A stretch of DNA of 64,000 nt from Raphanus sativus (GCF_000801105.2 NC_079516.1:30665643-30729642); one strand, 5' to 3'. Positions 43,372 through 54,045 are shown, numbered from the stretch's first letter. Notes: a model not told the origin generated them from the sequence alone. Program-made: numbers and translations.

Positions 43372-44820
43372 TGATATCACTCAAATTACCCTAAGGAGTG
43401 AATTACTCTCATCAAAAGAGGTCAAGTTATAGTACTTAGGGATCGAATCCACAAGGAGCTAAGGCACACACTAGATCTAATAGTTATGATTAAGCTAGGC
43501 TAGCAGTAAATATATTATAAAGCAGTAAATAAAATAGTAAATATATTAAATAGCAAGGGTGAACAAGGTAGTTGTTCTTATGAAACCAAGGTAGTTGATG
43601 GAAGGATGGTTGCTAGATCTAGGGCTTCTATTCAGGAATTGGGGATTATAATGTCTACAAATGCCTAACAAGTTGTTTGCATAATACTATAGATCTCAGC
43701 CGCTTAACATATGTGATAAATCACTGGTTAAATCATCTAGATCTCTGGCCACACCTTTCGCATGATGACACAGAAAAAGAGTCGGTTGATATCCTTTTGA
43801 GATATCGAGCGATACACCTTTCGCAGCGCCGATCGATTCACCTGTCGGGATATCGATCAACGGATTCTAGATCTGCCTAGGCGCGAGCCGAATATGACCA
43901 CAAGGTCTCAAGGAGGAACTGTCGTTCTTCTCAACGGGAGACAGGCAAGCTCAAATGGATAATTCAAGATAATCAAAGATCCTAGTGATCTATGTTCTAG
44001 TTAGCTACTCTAGAACAAGCATAGAGTTCAATCCATTTGATGAATATCACAACTTAGCAAGTATAGTTTGGGGCTAATCCCACAAACCTATCTGAACCAT
44101 AGATCTAACAGGTGGATCTATTCAGACATGAAGTATGTCACAGAAATCATAGATGAATAGATGAAAAGCAATAGATAAATAAAACCAAAACCAAAGGAGT
44201 TCCAGGAGGACTCTCAAGGAGTTCCTCCCTTATCTCCTAAGAGAAACAATGAAAGCGTAAAGAGCGTAGAAAGCGTCTAAAGCGTCCCCCTCAACAATGG
44301 CTTAGAAATAACATAAATAGGGTTTCTGGTCGTCAAGGGTATTTTGGTAATTTTGTGGTGACTCCTGGGCTTCAGTCGGTCATGAAATATACTCAGCCCA
44401 CATTCTGATGTCCCTGTCGATCGACATGCAGTGTGCTGTGTCGATCGACATACAATCCTCTTCTCGACAGTCTTCTTTCGCGAGGCAGACTGACAACTCT
44501 TCCGTAAAACGGGCATAACTTCCGATCTAACCGTTGGATTGATCTCAAACCGGTGGCATTGGAAAGCTAACTCAAAGTTCTAGCTTGTGCCCAAATATGG
44601 GATACATCCAATGGTGGTAAGGTCTCCATCGAGAGCTAAACATCTGAAGCGTATGTGCAGTCCTGCACTGTGAAAGACTTCAAAAGGCACCAAAATCACC
44701 ATATTTTTCCAAATCGTCCCTGAACCTGTAAATACTCTAAATAGACTCCAATACATAATAAATAGTATATAAAACACTTATAAACCATGGGTAAAAATGG
44801 GTAAAATCCATGGTATATCA
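43372..44820 (-). repeat. Element H 3' LTR (1449 bp)
   Basis: TGATATCACTCAAATTACCC...GGTATATCA; related to but distinct from the A/C LTR. It shares blocks such as AGATCTCAGCCGCTTAAC and the TCGATCGA cluster at 43820-43865. The PPT complement ACTCCCCCAGACTTA follows (44821-44835). It is inserted in the RT of element I; AGGTA at 43367-43371 should be one target duplication. Confidence 0.88.
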
Positions 44821-45556
44821 ACTCCCCCAGACTTACCCTTTTGCTTGTCCTCAAGCAAAACCAACAGGCAGTCTCTCTGAAAGAGGTTTGAAAACAGCAG
44901 GGACTCAAATGATTTTAAAAACTCAGTTCATCATCTCTCTAGTAGTGCAAACCAAATCATTAAACATCCTAACCTTAGAAGCACATTATATAATATCATA
45001 GTATAGCAACCAAATTCACCTAGTCAACATTCTAACAGATCTTGTCTGACAATCCCCTCTACTAACCTCATTTCTTGCATAAACATAAAAGTGTAGGCTT
45101 TACCTTGGGAGTATCGATCAAAGGACACATGGATTCAACTCAAACAAGTTTCTGAACACACAGGTAGTCTTCTCTGATCCCTTTCTCCCCTCATCTCTCT
45201 TCTCTGGATCTCTTTTTAGTTTCAATTTCAACAGGTTTCGATGCCAACACAGGTCATCTAGTCTATCTCATTGACATTGCATTTGTAACTCATACATTTT
45301 GACAAAGTGTAGAGAATAATGGGGTCTCAGGTAATTTACCTATCCCTTGTTTCCACAATGTGTGATCAAATATAGTTGACATGTTGATCCACTTTAGTAT
45401 CTATAGTACTTCTGCAGTCAGTAAATCTAAGACTGGTCTAAAGATTGGTTAGATGACAAGTAATAAATCGATTAAGATATATCCCCTTCTTGACTCAATA
45501 AAAAATTTTTGAAAACGTTTTAAATAAGACAAATAAAGTAAATAACCATTAGTAAT

Positions 45557-45590
45557 CCCCCCAGACTTAAATTACACTGTCCCAGTGTAA
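45557..45590 (-). promoter_or_regulatory. Hairpin plus internal PPT, element H copy 1
   Basis: TTACACTG-GGA-CAGTGTAA in the element sense (45572-45590), followed by TTTAAGTCTGGGGGG. The hairpin is identical to A and C. Confidence 0.6.
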
Positions 45591-45914
45591 AACAGCCGGT
45601 GGTAAGGTGAAAATCATAAAGCAATAGCACAAAATTAACAAGTAAGAACGATATACCAGCTCGCTGATGTCTGTGTTGATCGACACAATGAAGTATCAAT
45701 CGATCGTTGAAGATGAAGCGTTGTCAAACGATATCGATATGATCCCATCAGTCGATGGTTAGAGAGATCGTTCGACACAATGAAGAGACAATCGATTGTG
45801 TGATATGAAGTGCTGTAGATCGATATCGAGCTGGTCTCATCAGGCGATGTGCTGAGCAATCGTTTACCTGGATCTTTTTTTTTTTCACTAACTAAAACAC
45901 AATATCAGTAGAAC

Positions 45915-45950
45915 CTCCCCCAGACTTAAATAACACTATAATGGTGTTAT
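45915..45950 (-). promoter_or_regulatory. Hairpin plus internal PPT, element H copy 2, with changed stem
   Basis: In the element sense ATAACACCATTATAGTGTTAT (45930-45950) precedes TTTAAGTCTGGGGGAGG. Relative to copy 1 the arms differ, yet most pairs are retained through matching changes on both sides; one pair becomes C-A. Confidence 0.58.
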
Positions 45951-46619
45951 CCAGTCGAAGATTGGTGATAAATAAATCATAAGCATTAACTTTAACAAGT
46001 TAGAACGAAATACCTGACCGGAATAGATGTTGATCGATGTAAATTTGTTATCATCGGTCGTGGCAGATTTGGTTATGTCGATCGATATCGACTTCTTCTC
46101 GTCGGTCGATATTATGGCAATCGTTTACTCGTGTCCTTATTCTAAATAGCTAATCTAACTTTGATGTGAATATTGACCAACACAGTTAAGTGGCGGTCGA
46201 TACTCTTGATGCTCTATCGATCAACACAATTAAGTGGCGATCGATCGATGCTATTAATGCTCTGTCGACCAATGCTGCGCAGTCATCGGTCGATGTTGGT
46301 AGATCAAGTTTCTTCATTGGGTTCCTCCTTTTGTTTACCTGATATATATAAAAAATACTAAAGGTAGTAAAAGATAAATATAATTTTTATTTTTTTCGAT
46401 GAACAGTGACTCTGCTACAGTAACGTTGCTACAGTGATTCTGATACAGTAATTCTGCTACAGTGTTGGGCGTACTGTTCATCATTTTTTTTTTTTTTGAA
46501 TAACCTGCGATAATTAAAAACAAAAATAATTAGTATATGAAAATAAATCCAAATTTAAAACAAACCTAACAGTGGGTTGCCTCCAAAACAAATCTCAATG
46601 TCCAATCTTTGAGGCTTTA

Positions 46620-47360
46620 TCATTCTTGTGTGAAAGCCTCCTCCATAGACTTTTCTCCTTTGTCTATCATCTCAGCAATAAAAAGTGCTTTAAGCTTTGC
46701 AAACGGATGTGTGAAGCATCTGCAGTGCACTCTGGGTTTCCTGACACAATCTGAAAAGTAAGGAGTCAATGGTAACTGAGAACCTCTCTTGGTTCGTTTC
46801 CGCTTCTTCCAATTTCTCATCTTCTTTCCCACAGACTTGTGTAGTCTCACTCCAAAATTCCTGACATCATCGGAGAAGTGAGGAGTCAATGATAACTGGG
46901 AATCCTTTTTGGTTCTTTTCCTCTTCCTCCAATTCATCATCATCTTTCCCCCAGACTTGTCTGAACGCGTGGTGGTATCTCCATCAAAAATATTTCCACA
47001 CACTTCATACTCATTCTGCTCTGATTCGCGTCTGGTATCGATCGATGAACCAGTGGTAGTGTCGATCAATGACATATTGATGATGTCGATCGGTGGTATC
47101 TGGTAGATGTCGATCGATGGTGGAGTGATATTATCGATCGATGTTTTCTGAACAGTGTCGATCGAGACTTCTTCTCTGAGGCCTTTGTCGACTTCAGTTC
47201 TACACCTCATCTCTCTCTGAGAAGCTACTACATGCTGATGATCCTTAAATACTCCAGTGTAAGAATCTAGATGCATACCTCTATCTGGTGGTATAGGAGA
47301 TTCAGCTTCAAACACGGTACAGGGAACCACAATCTTCACAGGGTCATGTATCCTTTTCAT
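46620..47360 (-). CDS. SID-repeat protein of element H (246 aa), function unknown
   Basis: No recognised domain. The N-terminal half carries Ser-Ile-Asp units (EVSIDTVQKTSIDN, PPSIDIYQIPPIDI, GSSIDTRR). The C-terminal half contains two copies of an approximately 45-residue basic module (KMMMNWRKRKRTKKDSQLSL and KKMRNWKKRKRTKRGSQLPL, each followed by TPxFSDxVR), suggesting a duplicated basic, possibly nucleic-acid-binding segment. It ends EKSMEEAFTQE. It lies downstream of the preceding SID ORF in the same orientation and probably belonged to the same coding region. A homologue in C or A is not obvious outside the SID motif. Confidence 0.55.
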   Translation of the reverse strand: MKRIHDPVKIVVPCTVFEAESPIPPDRGMHLDSYTGVFKDHQHVVASQREMRCRTEVDKGLREEVSIDTVQKTSIDNITPPSIDIYQIPPIDIINMSLIDTTTGSSIDTRRESEQNEYEVCGNIFDGDTTTRSDKSGGKMMMNWRKRKRTKKDSQLSLTPHFSDDVRNFGVRLHKSVGKKMRNWKKRKRTKRGSQLPLTPYFSDCVRKPRVHCRCFTHPFAKLKALFIAEMIDKGEKSMEEAFTQE

Positions 47361-47399
47361 TCTTTTGCAAATCCCAGCAGCTTCTTCTGCGCATATGGG

Positions 47400-47975
47400 T
47401 CATAGATATTCAGGGACAGCAAGGTATGAGGTCTCAGACTTGTGCATTCTCACTTCAATCGGTTCCAGCTCAACTGTGCATCCTGGTAGCTCATCAAATG
47501 ATGTGTGTCGATCGATGCACTCGGGTGGGTGTCGATCAATGTTATCGGGTGGGTGTCGATCAATGCTATCTGGTGGGTGTTGATCGATCTCATCAGGTCG
47601 GTATCGATCGATGCTAGCCTTTGCCGAAGTCTCCATATCTTTTCTCACAGTTCTCCGCTCGTCATCAAGCTTTTGTTGTGACTCAAGCCATTCCTCCAGC
47701 TTTATGAAGTCTTCCATAGTGACTTCTACACTCGAATCCAGGTCTCCAAGTTGTTCTCCACCTTCTAACTCCAAAAATTCTTCTAGCTCCAAGAAATCTT
47801 CCATGGTGATCTCTTTTTCTACATCTTGGTTAGGATAACAACTTGATACATCAATGTACTCCAGTGTCGAGTCTGTAGTGTCCTGAGGACAACTCGAACT
47901 TTCAGGGATTTCGGGTGGTGTCGATCTGTGATAAACGTCTCTGTCGATCGATGTTGGGGTCGCGGGGTCGATCAA
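47400..47975 (-). CDS. SID-repeat acidic protein of element H (191 aa)
   Basis: No known domain. The first part is acidic with a repeated motif (ITMEDFLELEEFLELEGGEQ and VTMEDFIKLEEWLES), each predicted helical. Then four tandem 8-9-residue SIDRHPPD units follow, encoded by TGTCGATCAATG-type sequence. It may be continuous with the Gag-like frame upstream (48798-48073) through a frameshift. Only its place between Gag and the next SID protein hints at a role as a polyprotein linker. Confidence 0.55.
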   Translation of the reverse strand: MIDPATPTSIDRDVYHRSTPPEIPESSSCPQDTTDSTLEYIDVSSCYPNQDVEKEITMEDFLELEEFLELEGGEQLGDLDSSVEVTMEDFIKLEEWLESQQKLDDERRTVRKDMETSAKASIDRYRPDEIDQHPPDSIDRHPPDNIDRHPPECIDRHTSFDELPGCTVELEPIEVRMHKSETSYLAVPEYL

Positions 47976-47977
47976 TG

Positions 47978-48695
47978 ATGAGCTTGTGTTACAAATATCG
48001 GCTTCTTCTACTCTGCTCAGCTCTCCAGATTCATGTTGTTCATCACCTCTACCATATATTCCAGCATAGATATTATCTTATCTCTAGATTTGCTGTAGCA
48101 TTACATAGGAAGTTGTTGAGGAAGACGTTTGTGATGTCTTTCCAGGTAGTAACAGATCCTTGTGGCAACTTCCTGAACCAACATGCTGCTTCTCCAACAA
48201 GAGAATATGAGAATAATTTGCAGAAGTAGTAGTCTTCAGGGACTCCATTGCATTTGATGGTCGAAGCTAAATCTTCGAATGCCTCTAAGTGGTTAGTGGC
48301 ATCTTCATAATGAAGACCATGAAAAGGAGTCTGACCCACAAGAGAGATATATGCAGTAGGTAGCTCAGGGACAGAACTCTGGAATGTTGAACGACGCAAT
48401 GCAGGCCTTTTAGCATAAAAATCCTCAGGACTGTTGTAGTCTCTGAGTGCTCTTTGTCGTTCTGTCCCAGCATTCACAGCAGTAGCATCAGGGATTTCGA
48501 GAGGTATCGATCGATGAGACAAATATGTACCGATCATTTCTGAAGTGCCGATATCGATCGATGCTGAAATCGAATCACTTGTATCAGCTTTTTCTACTAT
48601 GCTCGGCTCTCGAGATCCATCTTGTTCATCATCCTCAACCGTACTATGGTTGAACAGCTGTCCTCTGTTCAGTTTGTCCCTCTGTGTATTCTCAT
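47978..48695. repeat. 718-bp direct repeat, copy 1
   Basis: From GAGCTTNTGTTACAAATATC to GTATTCTCAT it is nearly identical to 49893-50613. It covers most of a Gag capsid-like domain and is separated from copy 2 by 1.2 kb. Confidence 0.9.
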
Positions 48696-48798
48696 GTTGA
48701 TCCTGAATGTCTGGCTGCTTGACATGAGTTGTTGGGGTCTCAGAATCTCCATTCTGCTCGCTGTAGACATAATCAATAATCTGGCTGATACTAGTCAT
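48073..48798 (-). CDS. Gag-like protein of element H (241 aa)
   Basis: It has a Retrotrans_gag-type domain: DYNSPEDFYAKRPALRRSTF, SLVGQTPFHGLHYEDATNHL, DLASTIKCNGVPEDYYFCKL, GEAACWFRKLPQGSVTTWKD and VFLNNFL. This parallels the DYNRPDEYY...WLKQLPTGS arrangement of the A/C Gag but is clearly diverged. The N-terminus has SISASIDIGTSEM, an SID unit. It stops soon after NNFLCNATANLEIR, shorter than the A/C Gag, so the second half of the capsid domain is lost or frameshifted. Confidence 0.75.
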   Translation of the reverse strand: MTSISQIIDYVYSEQNGDSETPTTHVKQPDIQDQHENTQRDKLNRGQLFNHSTVEDDEQDGSREPSIVEKADTSDSISASIDIGTSEMIGTYLSHRSIPLEIPDATAVNAGTERQRALRDYNSPEDFYAKRPALRRSTFQSSVPELPTAYISLVGQTPFHGLHYEDATNHLEAFEDLASTIKCNGVPEDYYFCKLFSYSLVGEAACWFRKLPQGSVTTWKDITNVFLNNFLCNATANLEIR

Positions 48799-48801
48799 TA
48801 T

Positions 48802-49179
48802 TCATTTCTCATGATCTTCAGTCATCTTCTCAATCATGTAATCAAACCTTTTACTGTGAATTGCTACAGCTTCACTGAAAAATTTACCTAGGAAGGCGCT
48901 TTTGATGTCTTCCCAACAAGTTAGAGATCTTGGCTGCAACTTACTGAACCAGCTAAAAGCATCTACAGATAAAAAATATGGAAAGATCTTGCATATAATG
49001 TGATCTACATGTACCTCATTCTGCTTGTTTGCTGATGAGAGGGCTGATGAAGCTAAATCCTCGAGTGTCTTGATAAGATCTTTGGGATTTTCAAAAAGAA
49101 GACCTTTGAAAGGGTCCTCGCTTCCGAAATCATACCATTGGCTTGTCAAATTAAAGTCGTTTGTCTCAGCAAAAATCAA
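48802..49179 (-). CDS. Second Gag-like domain of element H (125 aa)
   Basis: A different, more diverged capsid-like segment: WYDFGSEDPFKGLLFENPKD, DAFSWFSKLQPRSLTCWEDI and SAFLGKFFSEAVAI. It aligns with the Gag pattern above (WFRKLPQGSVTTWKDI, VFLNNFL) but is not a recent copy. It ends four bases before the start of the next Gag-like frame, so two Gag domains stand in tandem. Confidence 0.68.
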   Translation of the reverse strand: MIFAETNDFNLTSQWYDFGSEDPFKGLLFENPKDLIKTLEDLASSALSSANKQNEVHVDHIICKIFPYFLSVDAFSWFSKLQPRSLTCWEDIKSAFLGKFFSEAVAIHSKRFDYMIEKMTEDHEK

Positions 49180-49359
49180 TCACATCAGGGATTACATCAC
49201 TGTCTGCATTAATCAATTCTCCTCTGGTGTTGCAGGGATGACCTTCTTCGTCTCGCCAGATACCTCTCTTATCAATCTTAAGTATGAGCGCTTTGACCTC
49301 ATGTATCTTCCCGCAAGTGGTGTCGGTCGACTCTTGATGAACAAAATTTTTCGGCGTCG

Positions 49360-49835
49360 GATGAATAGTGTCCGGATGAACAGTACCCGAATGAACAGTC
49401 GCGGTGAACAGTGTTTTGAATGAACAGTATCGCGATGAACAGTACCCCGATGAACAGTGTCGCGATGAACAGTACAGCGATGAACAGTGTTTCAGTGAAC
49501 AGTGTCGATCGACGTCGGATGAACAGTGTCGATCGACGTCGGATGAACAGTAGCGATCGATACTGGATGAACAGTGTTCGGATGAACAGTGTTTTCGTGA
49601 ATACTGCCGCGATGAACAGTGTCACGATGAACAGTATCGATCGACACAGAATGAACAGTGTCGATCGATTTTGGATGAACAGTGTTTTCGTGAACAGTAC
49701 TCCGATGAATAGTACCGGGATGAACAATATCGGATGAATAGTAATCGGATGAATAGTACCTTGATGAACAGTACCCGCGTGAATAGTACCACGATGAACA
49801 GTACCTCGGTGAACAGTGTTCGCGTGAACAGTGTC
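49360..49835. repeat. GATGAACAGT minisatellite, mostly 15-bp period
   Basis: More than 25 units of GATGAACAGTRYCGC-like sequence, with 15-bp spacing dominant and 18-24-bp units where TCGATCGACGTCG is inserted. The minus-strand frame (49865-49299) reads TVHRG/LFIxT units; I treat it as a repeat by-product rather than a gene. Confidence 0.88.
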
Positions 49836-49892
49836 GTTTGACGATTTATGTACTCTGTCGATCACCGGTTCTTGTAGGGTGTCGATCGATTC

Positions 49893-50613
49893 GTGAGCTT
49901 CTGTTACAAATATCGGCTTCTTCTACTCTGCTCAGCTCTCCAGATTCATGTTGTTCATCACCTCTACCATATATTCCAGCATAGATATTATCTTATCTCT
50001 AGATTTGCTGCAGCATTACATAGGAAGTTGTTGAGGAAGGCGTTTGTGATGTCTTTCCAGGTAGTAACAGATCCTTGTGGCAACTTCCTGAACCAACATG
50101 CTGCTTCTCCAAAGAGAATATGAGAATAATTTGCAGAAGTAGTAGTCTTCAGGGACTCCATTGCATTTGATGGTTGAAGCTAAATCTTCGAATGCCTCTA
50201 AGTGGTTAGTGGCATCTTCATAATGAAGACCATGAAAAGGAGTCTGACCCACAAGAGAGATATATGCAGTAGGTAGCTCAGGGACAGAACTCTGGAATGT
50301 TGAACGATGCAATGCAGACCTTTTAGCATAAAAATCCTCAGAACCTGTTGTAGTCTCTGAGTGCTCTTTGTCGTTCTGTCCCAGCATTCACAGGCAGTAG
50401 GCATCAGGGATTTCGAGAGGTATCGATCGATGAGACAAGTCTGTATCGATCATTTCTGAAAGTGCCGATATCGATCGATGCTGAAATCGAATCACTTGTA
50501 TCAGCTTTTTTCTACTATGCTCGGCTCTCAAGATCCATCTTGTTCATCATCCTCAACCGTACCATGGTTGACGCAGCTGTCTCTGTTCAGTTTGTCCCTC
50601 TATGTATTCTCAT
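49893..50613. repeat. 721-bp direct repeat, copy 2, with a broken Gag-like frame
   Basis: It matches 47978-48695. On the minus strand it encodes the same Gag-like domain (SLVGQTPFHGLHYEDATNHL, then a frameshift before LVQEVATRI). It has several one-base indels relative to copy 1. Confidence 0.88.
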
Positions 50614-50639
50614 AAACATATTGATCATGAACTCCCCCT

Positions 50640-52600
50640 GATGAATGCATCACCGAAGATCCTTCAGTCGACACATGCCTATCTGGTGCACGACTTCTTG
50701 AACACTGATGTGGCTAAGGACTTGGTGAAGAGATCGGCTGAATTCTCACTTGAACTGACTTGTAACACTTGGACCTGCCTTCTGGAGCTCGTGGTAAACA
50801 GAACTTTGGAAGAATGTGCTTCGTCCGGTCTCCTTTGATGTATCCATCTTTAAGCTGAGCAATGCAGGCTGTGTTATCTTCGTATAGGATGGTAGGTGGA
50901 TCTTTTCCTTTGGTTATACCACAAGTGGTACTGATGTGTTGTGTCATGGATCTCAACCATACACTCTCTCGACTAGCCCTCATGCATTGCCAATATTTTC
51001 TGCATGATTTGAGGAAGTAGCTGACATGGTTGTTTCATGGATCGCCAAGATATTGCTGTCCCTCCATGTGTAAAAACATATCCAGTCTGAGATCTACCAA
51101 ATGTGGATCAGATAGGTAACCTGCATCAGCAAAACCAACTAAAACCTTTCTTAGATTTGGTTAGTAAACATAAGACCCAAATCCTTCGTTCCTTGTAGAT
51201 AACGAAGTACATGTTTTATCCCATTCCAGTGCCTTTGGGTCGCGACATGAGCTGAACCTAGATAGTAAAGTTCACAGCAAAAACTGATGTCTGGTCGTGG
51301 TATGACCAGCTAAGTACATCAGAGCTCCTATGGCACTGAGATATGGCACCTCTGGACCAAGGATCTCTTCATCGTCCCTCTTTGGACCAAATGGATCCGT
51401 GTCTGGTCCAAGGCTTCTCACGACCATGGGACTGTTTAATGGGTGAGATTTGTCCATATTAAATTTCTTGAGTATCTTTTCTGTATATGTTTCTTGATGC
51501 ACAAGGATTCCATCTTTTACATACTCAAATTGTAAACCCAAACAGAAACTTTGTTTTCCCGAGATCTTTCATCTCGAATTCTTTTCTTGAGATATTCAAC
51601 AGTTTGGGAAATTTCTCCAGATGTTCCTAGGATATTTTAAATCATCTACATATACTGGCAATGATTACAAAAACCCTTATTGAACTTCTTTATGAAAATA
51701 CATGGGCAGACCTGGTAGTTTTTGTATCCTTCTTTCAGGAGATACTCAGATAGTCTATTATACCACATTCGACCTGATTGCTTAATCCATAAAGAGACTT
51801 GTTCAATTTGATACAATGTTGTTCTCGAGAACTCTCTTTGTTTTTTCATTTTCAATACCATCTGGAATTTTCATGTATATCTCATTATCCAGTGGACCAT
51901 ACATGTAGGCAGTTACAACATCCATTAACCGCATATCTAGACCTTCTCTTATAGCCAGACTTTATTAAAAATCTCAAGGTCGTAGCATCCACCACAGGGG
52001 AATAAGTTTCCTCATAATCTATTCCTGGTCTTTGTGAGAATCCTTGTGCAACAAGTCGTGCTTTGTATCTCACAACTTGATTCACCTTTCTCATTTTTTT
52101 TTTCTCACAAAAACTCATTTGTATCCCACTGGTTTTATATCATGGGGTGTCCGGATGATCAGTCCAAATACACCTCTCTTTTTCAATGATTCTAAACTCC
52201 ACATTAATGGCTTCTTTCCATTTTAACCAAATTTGGTCGTTGCATGCATTCATATATAGATGTGGGTTCTAGATCCTCATTATCCATCAATTCAAGTGCT
52301 ACATTGTATGCAAATATATCATCCATGTCGACATGTTTCTGTTCCATTCCCTTCCAGACATGACATAATTTATTGAGATCTCATTATTGTCAGGGACCTC
52401 AGTACCTTGATCCTTGGCGTCCCAAGTTTCTTTTGGGGTACATGAGTTTCCTTTTCCATGTCTAGGGGTTTCAAAGATTCGGATTTCTTTGCACCTTTTC
52501 TTTTCCGAACTTCTTTGTCTTTGGAACCTGATGGTCTCCACGTTAACTGTGGTTTAGACGTAGTAGCGTTGATTATGTCTCTCATGGATATCAAGTCTTA
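50640..52600 (-). pseudogene. Ty1/copia pol relic (integrase-RT linker, RT, RNase H)
   Basis: Minus-strand pieces in order: linker (EISINYVMSGREWNRNMSTW at about 52390-52310), RT start ([20 protein letters not shown], then [14 protein letters not shown]), RT middle (QSGRMWYNRLSEYLLKEGYK, CIFIKK), RT end (TEKILKKFNMDKSHPLNSPM, then EVPYLSAIGALMYLA) and RNase H (PTILYEDNTACIAQLKDGYI, then GDRTKHI). These are diagnostic copia motifs. Many frameshifts and stops separate them. The catalytic YVDD region falls in a degraded gap near 51600-51650. It abuts element H at 50613. Confidence 0.88.
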
Positions 52601-52916
52601 TCGGTGCATTGGCAGCTGGTATATATGACTTGGTTACTCTATTTGGGTTAGCAAAGAACTGGCAATTTATTAGCTAGCTCTTGCAAATGTATTATTTTCT
52701 GGACTTCTAGATCACAATCTCTAGTCCGAGGATCCTGCCCCTGTTAAGGATGTTTTGATTCCATTTTATATCTTTTTCCAGCTTACCCAAAGATATACCC
52801 CTAATGCTGGATACTTAGATTCATCAAAATGCAATCCGCAACTACCTGGCCTTAAACAAATCACCAGTTGTTGGCTCTAGGTATTTAATAATAGTGGGGG
52901 ATCGTATCCAACATAT
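52601..52916 (-). other. Degraded copia flank before the gap
   Basis: Continues the relic toward the integrase side with no readable domain. Confidence 0.4.
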
Positions 52917-53016
52917 NNNNNNNNNNNNNNNNNNNNNNNNNNNNNNNNNNNNNNNNNNNNNNNNNNNNNNNNNNNNNNNNNNNNNNNNNNNNNNNNNNNN
53001 NNNNNNNNNNNNNNNN
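52917..53016. other. Assembly gap (100 N)
   Basis: Exactly 100 N, the usual placeholder for a gap of unknown size. Features on either side need not be adjacent. Confidence 0.98.
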
Positions 53017-53400
53017 AAAGTAATTATAAATAATTATTTAAATAAATAATAAAATAAAAATATTTTTAATAGTTTTGAATTCTATATTTTCAAATTAAAA
53101 CTTTTTATAATATAAATTAAATATAAATGATTATTTAAATAAATACTAAAAATAAAAATATTTATTTAATAGTGTTGAATTCTATGTTTTCAAATTCAAA
53201 ATTTTTATAATAATTTTTCGAAATTTATTTTCAAATATTTTTTATATTTTATTTTTCGAAAGTTATTTTCAAATGTTTTTTTCAAATTTATTTTCAAATT
53301 CAAAATTTTTATAATAATTTTTCGAAATTTATATATATTTTGTGGAGTTAATTTTAGAATTAGAAATATACGAACAAATTATATATATATAAGTAAGACA
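53017..53400. other. AT-rich DNA with imperfect internal repeats
   Basis: Blocks such as AATTCTATRTTTTCAAATTNAA (53085 and 53167) and TTTTCGAAATTTATTTTCAAA recur. No gene is seen. Confidence 0.7.
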
Positions 53401-53427
53401 CAATAGATAACATTATCAATATATTCT

Positions 53428-53485
53428 TGTGGCACAATGGTTTAGTGAGTGTTTCAAATATGGCTGAACCCGGGTTCGATACCCC
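53428..53485 (+). ncRNA. tRNA-like pol III promoter, probable SINE relic
   Basis: TGGCACAATGG (53430-53440) fits an A box and GGTTCGATACC (53473-53483) fits a B box, 32 bases apart. There is no full cloverleaf and no clear target duplication, so this is a decayed tRNA-derived SINE head rather than a tRNA gene. Confidence 0.45.
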
Positions 53486-53749
53486 AAAATGACATATATA
53501 AAATGATTTTATTTTTATTTTATTAATTAAATAAAAAATATAAAAACCATGTCAGCATCCGTTAAGTTCACATAAGACACCGTTATAGTTTGACTAACGG
53601 TAAGACGGTCAATGTATGAATTAACCGAAAAGTAAGAGTTGATGTATGAAATTTTTTAAAAAAGTGAGTTGATGTATGTTTTAGCACATGTACGTAGTGT
53701 ATGTATTGATCGGGACCGCGGTCCTCTGTTGATGTATGAATTGGCCGAT

Positions 53750-53894
53750 TTCCCATCGTATCACCAAGTCCTTTTGATCGTAGCATGATCCTTGCATCAA
53801 GTGCCCAATCAAGGTAATTTTCACCATTGCTTTTCAAAGCAGGGAAGTCAAGATTTGCCAATTTAGACATCTGAAAAAAAATTATTTCCCCCAT
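53750..53894 (-). pseudogene. Copia gag N-terminus, truncated
   Basis: The minus-strand frame begins MSKLANLDFPALKSNGENYL and continues DWALDARIMLRSKGLGDTM, the typical opening of plant copia Gag proteins. After DTM the frame runs into unrelated DNA rich in TTGATGTATGAA repeats (53583-53745). It may belong with the copia pol relic across the gap, but the gap prevents proof. Confidence 0.7.
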
Positions 53895-54045
53895 TAGATA
53901 TAATAATCATACGATAACATGTATAAAATTTCACAAAAAACGAGTTATGCATGCTAACAATATGCATGGTCAAACGAGCTATGCATGGTCAAAACTAAAA
54001 AAAATAGAGTAATATATGATGCATGCGATAACAAAGCAATGCAAA

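Larger units (their letters stand above)
44836..46619 (-). other. Element H 3' non-coding region
   Basis: It is collinear in parts with 4498-5830 of C (for example GACATGTTGATCCACTTTAG-type text and the TTTGACAAAGTGTAG region). TCGATCGA/TCGGTCGA motifs fill 45650-45860 and 46020-46300. A CTACAGTA repeat lies at 46410-46465 between the inverted repeats GATGAACAGT (46398-46407) and ACTGTTCATC (46473-46482). Confidence 0.7.
43372..50613 (-). mobile_element. Element H: second SID-type Athila-like element, 5' truncated
   Basis: Minus-strand order is Gag-like regions (50613-48073), SID-rich proteins (47975-46620), a 3' region with two hairpin/PPT blocks, PPT and 3' LTR. No primer site or 5' LTR is seen; at 50613 it meets copia sequence. 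Like A and C it shows no pol domain. Confidence 0.8.

Noticed and set aside
49299..49865. Minus-strand 188-residue protein rich in LFIxT/TVHRG
   Set aside because: It is the translation of a 15-bp minisatellite; no non-repeat domain.
50613..50640. Functional boundary between element H and the copia relic
   Set aside because: No target duplication or LTR end visible; the junction could be a deletion or rearrangement.
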